This document shows, piece by piece, positions 5,759 through 9,608 of a stretch of DNA of 9,608 nucleotides (positions are counted from its first letter, which is position 1; every line of letters begins with the position of its first letter). Source of the stretch: Candidatus Babelota bacterium (GTDB taxonomy: Bacteria; JAGOBX01); assembly GCA_017999075.1 (NCBI GenBank), contig JAGOBX010000101.1:1-9608 (forward strand), read 5' to 3'. The notes under the pieces are model-generated. The model was not told the DNA's origin. It was given only the letters and a program-made list of their open reading frames with translations, and ran no database searches. A program made the translations under genes and the position numbers.

Positions 5759-8560
5759 TTAAATATCCATAATAGATGAAATCGCAGGATCATTCCCTCC
5801 TTCTTTTATTGAGCGAAATTTCCAATTACCCAATGAATAATAAATAGAGTATGTAATTGTATAGTTTTGAAAAGTTTGCCAGTTTTCAGTTTGATATAAC
5901 ACTTTATCCCAAAAATCATATGTTTGACTGATACTAAAACTGCCTTCTATTATTGTTAAACTGTCAGAAATTGTATTTGGATTAACATAATGAATATCGT
6001 CAAAATATCCATCTGACCCGATAATATATGCATTTGGATTTTCCGGCAGCCGTTCCGATGTTAAACTTTTATGAAGTAATCCAGGAAATGGAGGGTTGCA
6101 AATTTGTGAATATGTAAGATATTCGCTTACAACCACATTTCCTAAATCCAATGGATTTCCGCTTTCGCTTACAAATGTTTGATTTGCAACAAATCCAAAT
6201 CGTAAATCTGATAATTTTTCTTTATTTGACATAATTGGCCACGTGCTCACTGTAAAAAATTCTTCTTTTAAAATTATATTTTCAAATTTAGCAGCTATTT
6301 TTATATTATCTTTTATACTGCTGTTTTGAATTCCTTTTACCGAAAAAGTCGTTGTTGATGTGATACTTTTTGATGTGGTATTGTCGGTATATGCGGCAGA
6401 TCCATTTCCGGTTGTTGTTACTAATTCAACATCTATAGAAGCACCATACAGAGAAGCCGATAATAAAATTATTACATCCTGTGAATTTGGAGCCGAGCTA
6501 TTATACATTGGCAATCGAGCCAAATCGCTTATTAAAACATCTATTTTTGAAGCGTTGGTAGTTTTTAAATCCGTTCCTCTATATGGCGCATTAACTTTCG
6601 GTTTGGTTTTATTGTCTTTAAATTTCATTTTGAGGAATGATGTTGCAACTGTAAGAAATTCTATTGATAATGAATTTCCCAATGAACCTGATATTATATG
6701 ATAAGGTTCATTTATGTCTGTTGAAAAAGATTCTTCGACTGTTGTAATATCATACGCTCTCATCTTAAATAAGATTGCCTGATTTTTGTTATTTCTAACA
6801 GATAATGTTACTCTGCCCCCATAACCCAATGAACCTATATTTAAACCGCTTGCAGGCGCTCTGCTTAATAATCGTTTTACCTGAGCAAGCATTGATCCGC
6901 CTTCCTCATCCCCACCTCCGCCAGGTCCGTATTCGATTTCTGAAATATACATTATAAACGGCGGTCCATCAGCCGGAGTATCAGCAGCTGTCGGGTCAGT
7001 ATTATTTTCAGCTTCAATCCAGTTCACATATCCGTCGATATCAATATCCTCAAACCCATCTTGTATTCCGTTATTATTGCTGTCTATTATAAGCGGATTA
7101 TAATTGTATTGAACCTCGTATCCATCATAAACGCTGTCCCCGTCAGTATCATAAAGTACAGGATTTGTTATGTATCCGTTTGTTCCGTATATCTCAGTAT
7201 AATCAGGTATTCCGTCTTTATCGCTGTCGCTGTCATCGGGTTTTGTAAAAAATACCGCTATTTCATTATAATCGTTTATGCTGTCGCCGTCAGTGTCAAA
7301 ACAATATGAATCAGTTGCTGCAGACTGTTCGTAACTGTCGCTCAATCCGTCGTTGTCCGAATCAACTTCAACAGGAAAATCTCCGTATTTAAAATATTCC
7401 CAGTAAGTTCTGGGAAACGCTCCGTCTCCTATTCGCATCTTTAAAAATTCGTCGTCTCCGATTGTATCGTAAATCGCAAACGGATTATTTCCGAGACGCA
7501 GCCTGAAACTCCATTGCTGAGTAAATGTGTCTTCAAGATTATCAGGAATATCATTTCTCTGGTTTATAGTTATTTCTCCGTGAAATTTTGCTTGAGTATC
7601 TGACAGCCATTCTATCAATCCGTAATAATTATTAAAATTCGTATCCTGATAATTTGATTCCCAAACCATTGTATCATCTGTGTTTTCCCACTCCAGATCA
7701 ATATTTAAAAAAACTGTATCGTAAAAATTTAAAACAAACGACGAAGAAGATAGAGCGTTCAACCGCGTAATATTTTTTTCAATATTAAGTTGAGCGTCTA
7801 TATAATATTTAAAATTAGTATGTCTATGGCTTTTTGGCCAGCTTATCGATGCAGAATAAATATTCTCTGCGCCCTGTATTTTGCGCCTTCTGCATTTGGT
7901 CAATATATCGTTAAGAGTTGTCTCTCCTATTTCTGGAACAGAATCAAGTCTGTTGATCGTTTCAAAATAAGTATCGTCAGCAGTATTAATATCGGAATCC
8001 GGACCGCATCTGAAATCGTAAATATTTTCTACAACATCAACATCTAAATTCAATACTTTTTCAAGTTTCCAGTATCTCAATGTTTTATCGTCAAGATATT
8101 TTAAAGCGTAATGATAATCTGTCGGCGCTGTTGTATCAGATGAAACCCAATTGTTTATTGCGTATGCGTCAAGCGCGTCTATCGTTGCCTGACCTACATA
8201 CGGTATATCATCGAGTTCCTGAATGCTTTCAAAATTATCATCGTCTATTGTTCCGTATATTCCGTCATTCCCTTTTTTGTAATTGAATATATTCTGTGAT
8301 TGAGTCAATGTCAGATTAACTGAATATTTTAAAACGTCTTCGGTTGTTGACCAGTGATTTACAAATTTTAGAAGTAATTCCGGATTCTGAGGGGCAAGAA
8401 ATATTTTTGAATCGCGGTTGTCTGAACTTGTATCCGAACTTTTTCCGCAGCATACAAAAACAAAAGGAATCATCACCATTAAGATAAGTATTTTTAATTT
8501 AAGAATGTTTGTTTGTTTGTTTGTTTGTTTGTTTGCAAAAACTGTTCTGTTTTTATACAT
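5759..8560 (-). CDS. large TSP3-repeat surface lipoprotein, putatively phase-variable (933 aa)
   Basis: The start at 8560 has GGAGG six bases upstream. Residues 1-36 form a signal peptide ending in FVFVCCGKSSDTSS; Cys37 or Cys38 is a plausible lipidation site, though the lipobox is not canonical. Two HhH-like units follow at about 90-134 (GNDGIYGTIDDDNF, then ELDDIPYVGQATIDAL) and 178-222 (CGPDSDINTADDTYF, then RLDSVPEIGETTLNDIL). Residues 235-390 are beta-rich. At 399-517 come five TSP3-type calcium-binding repeats (DSDNDGLSD, DTDGDSIND, DSDKDGIPD, DTDGDSVYD, DSNNNGIQD) and a final DIDIDGYVNW. A Gly/Asp/Glu hinge spans about 530-558. Residues 562-666 are homologous to the cassette at 3876-5249. 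The last ~265 residues are unlike anything else in the window. A tetranucleotide tract lies in codons 9-18. Likely a surface-displayed adhesin, antigen or effector carrier; the actual activity is unknown. Confidence 0.85.
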   Translation of the reverse strand: MYKNRTVFANKQTNKQTNILKLKILILMVMIPFVFVCCGKSSDTSSDNRDSKIFLAPQNPELLLKFVNHWSTTEDVLKYSVNLTLTQSQNIFNYKKGNDGIYGTIDDDNFESIQELDDIPYVGQATIDALDAYAINNWVSSDTTAPTDYHYALKYLDDKTLRYWKLEKVLNLDVDVVENIYDFRCGPDSDINTADDTYFETINRLDSVPEIGETTLNDILTKCRRRKIQGAENIYSASISWPKSHRHTNFKYYIDAQLNIEKNITRLNALSSSSFVLNFYDTVFLNIDLEWENTDDTMVWESNYQDTNFNNYYGLIEWLSDTQAKFHGEITINQRNDIPDNLEDTFTQQWSFRLRLGNNPFAIYDTIGDDEFLKMRIGDGAFPRTYWEYFKYGDFPVEVDSDNDGLSDSYEQSAATDSYCFDTDGDSINDYNEIAVFFTKPDDSDSDKDGIPDYTEIYGTNGYITNPVLYDTDGDSVYDGYEVQYNYNPLIIDSNNNGIQDGFEDIDIDGYVNWIEAENNTDPTAADTPADGPPFIMYISEIEYGPGGGGDEEGGSMLAQVKRLLSRAPASGLNIGSLGYGGRVTLSVRNNKNQAILFKMRAYDITTVEESFSTDINEPYHIISGSLGNSLSIEFLTVATSFLKMKFKDNKTKPKVNAPYRGTDLKTTNASKIDVLISDLARLPMYNSSAPNSQDVIILLSASLYGASIDVELVTTTGNGSAAYTDNTTSKSITSTTTFSVKGIQNSSIKDNIKIAAKFENIILKEEFFTVSTWPIMSNKEKLSDLRFGFVANQTFVSESGNPLDLGNVVVSEYLTYSQICNPPFPGLLHKSLTSERLPENPNAYIIGSDGYFDDIHYVNPNTISDSLTIIEGSFSISQTYDFWDKVLYQTENWQTFQNYTITYSIYYSLGNWKFRSIKEGGNDPAISSIMDI
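6877..7141. repeat. 265-bp direct repeat, copy 2 (inside the intact lipoprotein gene)
   Basis: The partner of 4961-5225. It encodes residues 474-561 of the lipoprotein and lies directly before its variable C-terminal half. The copies are in the same orientation and read in the same local frame, so crossover within them would join the lipoprotein stalk to the other C-terminal module without a frameshift. Confidence 0.88.
8507..8535 (-). repeat. tetranucleotide tract, seven AAAC units, in the lipoprotein signal-peptide codons
   Basis: On the coding strand a C is followed by seven perfect AAAC units (GTTT on the plus strand). They encode the NKQTNKQTN stretch before the hydrophobic core. Four is not a multiple of three, so gain or loss of one or two units shifts the frame. 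Both alternative frames reach TAA within a few codons of the tract (before ILKLKI ends), ahead of the lipidation cysteine. Repeats of this type are the classic basis of on/off phase variation in surface-structure genes of Haemophilus and other bacteria. Confidence 0.85.
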
Positions 8561-8566
8561 AAAATT

Positions 8567-8571
8567 CCTCC
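8567..8571 (-). promoter_or_regulatory. ribosome binding site of the lipoprotein gene
   Basis: GGAGG on the minus strand, six bases before the ATG at 8560. It supports a start ahead of the AAAC tract, which places the tract inside the translated region. An in-frame ATG after the tract (8479) has no comparable site. Confidence 0.75.
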
Positions 8572-8635
8572 ACTTTTGTTAATTTATAATAAAATTAAAT
8601 TGCATGATAGAAAATTTATTAGCAAAACTATTTTT

Positions 8636-8663
8636 AATATACGCTTATTTTTATTTTTGTCAA
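8636..8663 (-). promoter_or_regulatory. sigma70-type promoter of the lipoprotein gene
   Basis: A perfect TTGACA (8663-8658) is followed after 16 bases by TATATT (8641-8636), five of six matches to the -10 consensus. Transcription would begin near 8629, giving a leader of roughly 70 bases before the ATG at 8560. The surrounding sequence is AT-rich, so chance matches are possible, but the perfect -35, the spacing and the position agree. Confidence 0.55.
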
Positions 8664-8690
8664 TTATTTTTAAAACCGTTTTTTAATAAT

Positions 8691-8720
8691 TTTATTCGCG
8701 CTGATTCGCGTTAATTCGCA
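8691..8720. repeat. three 10-bp iterated repeats upstream of the promoter
   Basis: On the minus strand three consecutive decamers TGCGAATTAA, CGCGAATCAG and CGCGAATAAA share the core YGCGAAT. The 10-base period is one turn of DNA, so the cores lie on the same face of the helix. They end about 28 bases upstream of the -35 element. They could be an activator or repressor site, or merely a small intergenic repeat. Confidence 0.55.
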
Positions 8721-8753
8721 GGTAAAATTTTATTCTGCCTGTATTTAACCCTA

Positions 8754-8765
8754 ATCTCATGAGAT
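8754..8765. promoter_or_regulatory. 12-bp perfect palindrome between the glycosyltransferase and lipoprotein genes
   Basis: ATCTCATGAGAT is a perfect inverted repeat with no loop, 22 bases past the glycosyltransferase stop. It has no following T run, so it is a poor terminator; a dimeric regulator site is equally possible. The rest of 8561-8787 holds the promoter and decamer repeats listed separately, and nothing else that I can support. Confidence 0.3.
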
Positions 8766-8787
8766 AAAATATTCTTTTTTGTTAGAA

Positions 8788-9608
8788 TTATTCCGAAGAA
8801 TATTTTTTATTATAGTATTCCATAACTTTTTCAGAAACCTGTTCCGGCGTAATGGATTTTATACATTCCTTTGATTCACAATTTTTGTATTCACAGGGAT
8901 TTCTGTCGTTTTCAATTCTTTTCAGCACATTGCATTTCGTGTATCCGGACAAATACGCAGAATTTTCTCCGATCACAGCCACTTCATGATGAGTCGGACC
9001 AAAAAGACCTATAAAATCAGTATTTACCGCTTTAGCAATGTGTAATGGACCCGAATCATTTGTAACCAGCAAATCAAGTTTTGAAATAAAACTGCTAAGT
9101 TCTAAAATATTCATATCAAAATAATACGGAACTTCCTCGGAAATTTTTAAACATTCCTGTTTTACGGATTCATTTTCAAGAGGTCCTGACAATATATAAA
9201 ATTGAATATTTTTATCTTTAAGTCCGAAAATTAATCTTTTAACATTTTCCAAATCCCAGCGACGTGATTCTATACTGGCTCCAACAAAAATTCCTATTTG
9301 AAATTTTGTTTTATTAAAAAAAAATTTATCAGCATCTGATAAATTTTCATTTGAAAAATATAATTCAGGTTTTAAAGTCCCGCAGTTCAATTTCAACTTT
9401 TTCATTATTCCTTCAGCAAGGTTATAAATTTTATAGGATAATTCCTCAGGTTTTACAGTTTGATTGTAAACTATTTTATTCAATAACTTTTTCTTGAAGA
9501 ATCCCATTTTTTTGTTTGCAAAACTTAAAAAAGTTATAAACATACTGTTTTTATTATTATAAAAATCAATGCACAAATCAAATTTCGTAAATAATACTGT
9601 AATATACA
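8788..9608 (-). CDS. GT9-family glycosyltransferase (heptosyltransferase-like), 3' part of gene
   Basis: This family transfers ADP-heptose or related sugars to lipopolysaccharide core in the cytoplasm. The C-terminal nucleotide-sugar-binding half is clear: GASIESRRWDLENVKRLI (the GA...K/RRW motif), then TNDSGPLHIAKAVN and GLFGPT (the T-DSG-H-A...LFGPT signature), then a Cys-rich tail CEYKNC...ECIKSITPEQV. No stop lies between 9576 and the window edge. The frame upstream of the apparent TTG start reads TKFDLCIDFYNNK, which matches the family's KFDLVIDL-type strand, so the gene continues past 9608. About 275 codons are present of a usual ~340; the missing part holds the N-terminal Rossmann strand. 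It is a conventional envelope gene bordering the variable locus. The exact acceptor cannot be told. Confidence 0.88.
   Translation of the reverse strand, partial: YITVLFTKFDLCIDFYNNKNSMFITFLSFANKKMGFFKKKLLNKIVYNQTVKPEELSYKIYNLAEGIMKKLKLNCGTLKPELYFSNENLSDADKFFFNKTKFQIGIFVGASIESRRWDLENVKRLIFGLKDKNIQFYILSGPLENESVKQECLKISEEVPYYFDMNILELSSFISKLDLLVTNDSGPLHIAKAVNTDFIGLFGPTHHEVAVIGENSAYLSGYTKCNVLKRIENDRNPCEYKNCESKECIKSITPEQVSEKVMEYYNKKYSSE

Noticed and set aside
3876-5793. Classical polymorphic toxin (Rhs/CDI type) with nuclease C-terminus
   Set aside because: The layout is similar, but there are no RHS or filamentous-haemagglutinin repeats, no known pre-toxin motif and no recognisable nuclease or deaminase motif in the tails.
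6360-8286. Plus-strand open frames opposite the lipoprotein gene (for example 6360-6701, 7061-7309, 7790-8047)
   Set aside because: They are antisense shadows of a strongly supported gene, have no ribosome binding sites, and their composition reflects reversed TSP3 codons.

Overview
The window is AT-rich, and every gene I can support lies on the minus strand, so it reads from right to left. The cell envelope appears Gram-negative: a GT9 (heptosyltransferase-like) glycosyltransferase sits at the right edge and a large putative surface lipoprotein follows it. I cannot assign a phylum. The AT-rich composition, thrombospondin-type-3 (TSP3) calcium-binding repeats, paired helix-hairpin-helix (HhH) units and many exported proteins of unknown function resemble those seen in little-studied Gram-negative lineages.

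Layout in transcription order. 9608-8788 is the 3' part of a GT9 gene; its 5' end lies outside the window. 8787-8561 is an intergenic region holding a 12-bp palindrome, three 10-bp iterated repeats and a good sigma70-type promoter. 8560-5759 encodes a 933-residue lipoprotein: signal peptide, two HhH-like units, a beta-rich region, TSP3 repeats, a Gly/Asp/Glu hinge and a unique C-terminal module. A seven-unit tetranucleotide repeat lies inside its signal-peptide codons. 5739-5239 is a small exported beta-rich protein. 5249-3876 is a 5'-truncated paralogue of the lipoprotein that begins inside the TSP3 region, shares 265 bp with the intact gene at about 96% identity, and then carries a different C-terminal module. 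3793-3005 is an exported helical protein. 2897-2224 is a decayed copy of a small exported protein. 2219-2016 is an orphan C-terminal scrap of a lipoprotein paralogue. 2010-1372 is the intact relative of the decayed gene. 1365-1147 is a chimeric stub whose first 52 codons duplicate the start of the decayed gene. 1118-129 is another exported protein of unknown function. No tRNA, rRNA, CRISPR array or transposase was seen.

Interpretation (inference). The locus looks like a surface-antigen or polymorphic-effector variation locus. An expressed lipoprotein has a slippage-prone tetranucleotide tract that would switch it on and off. Downstream lie unexpressed or partial C-terminal cassettes in the same orientation, each followed directly by a gene for a small exported companion protein. 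Recombination between the 265-bp direct repeats would replace the lipoprotein's C-terminal module in frame and remove its companion gene at the same time. The modules resemble the orphan C-terminus/immunity cassettes of polymorphic toxins in layout, but none contains a toxin domain that I recognise.
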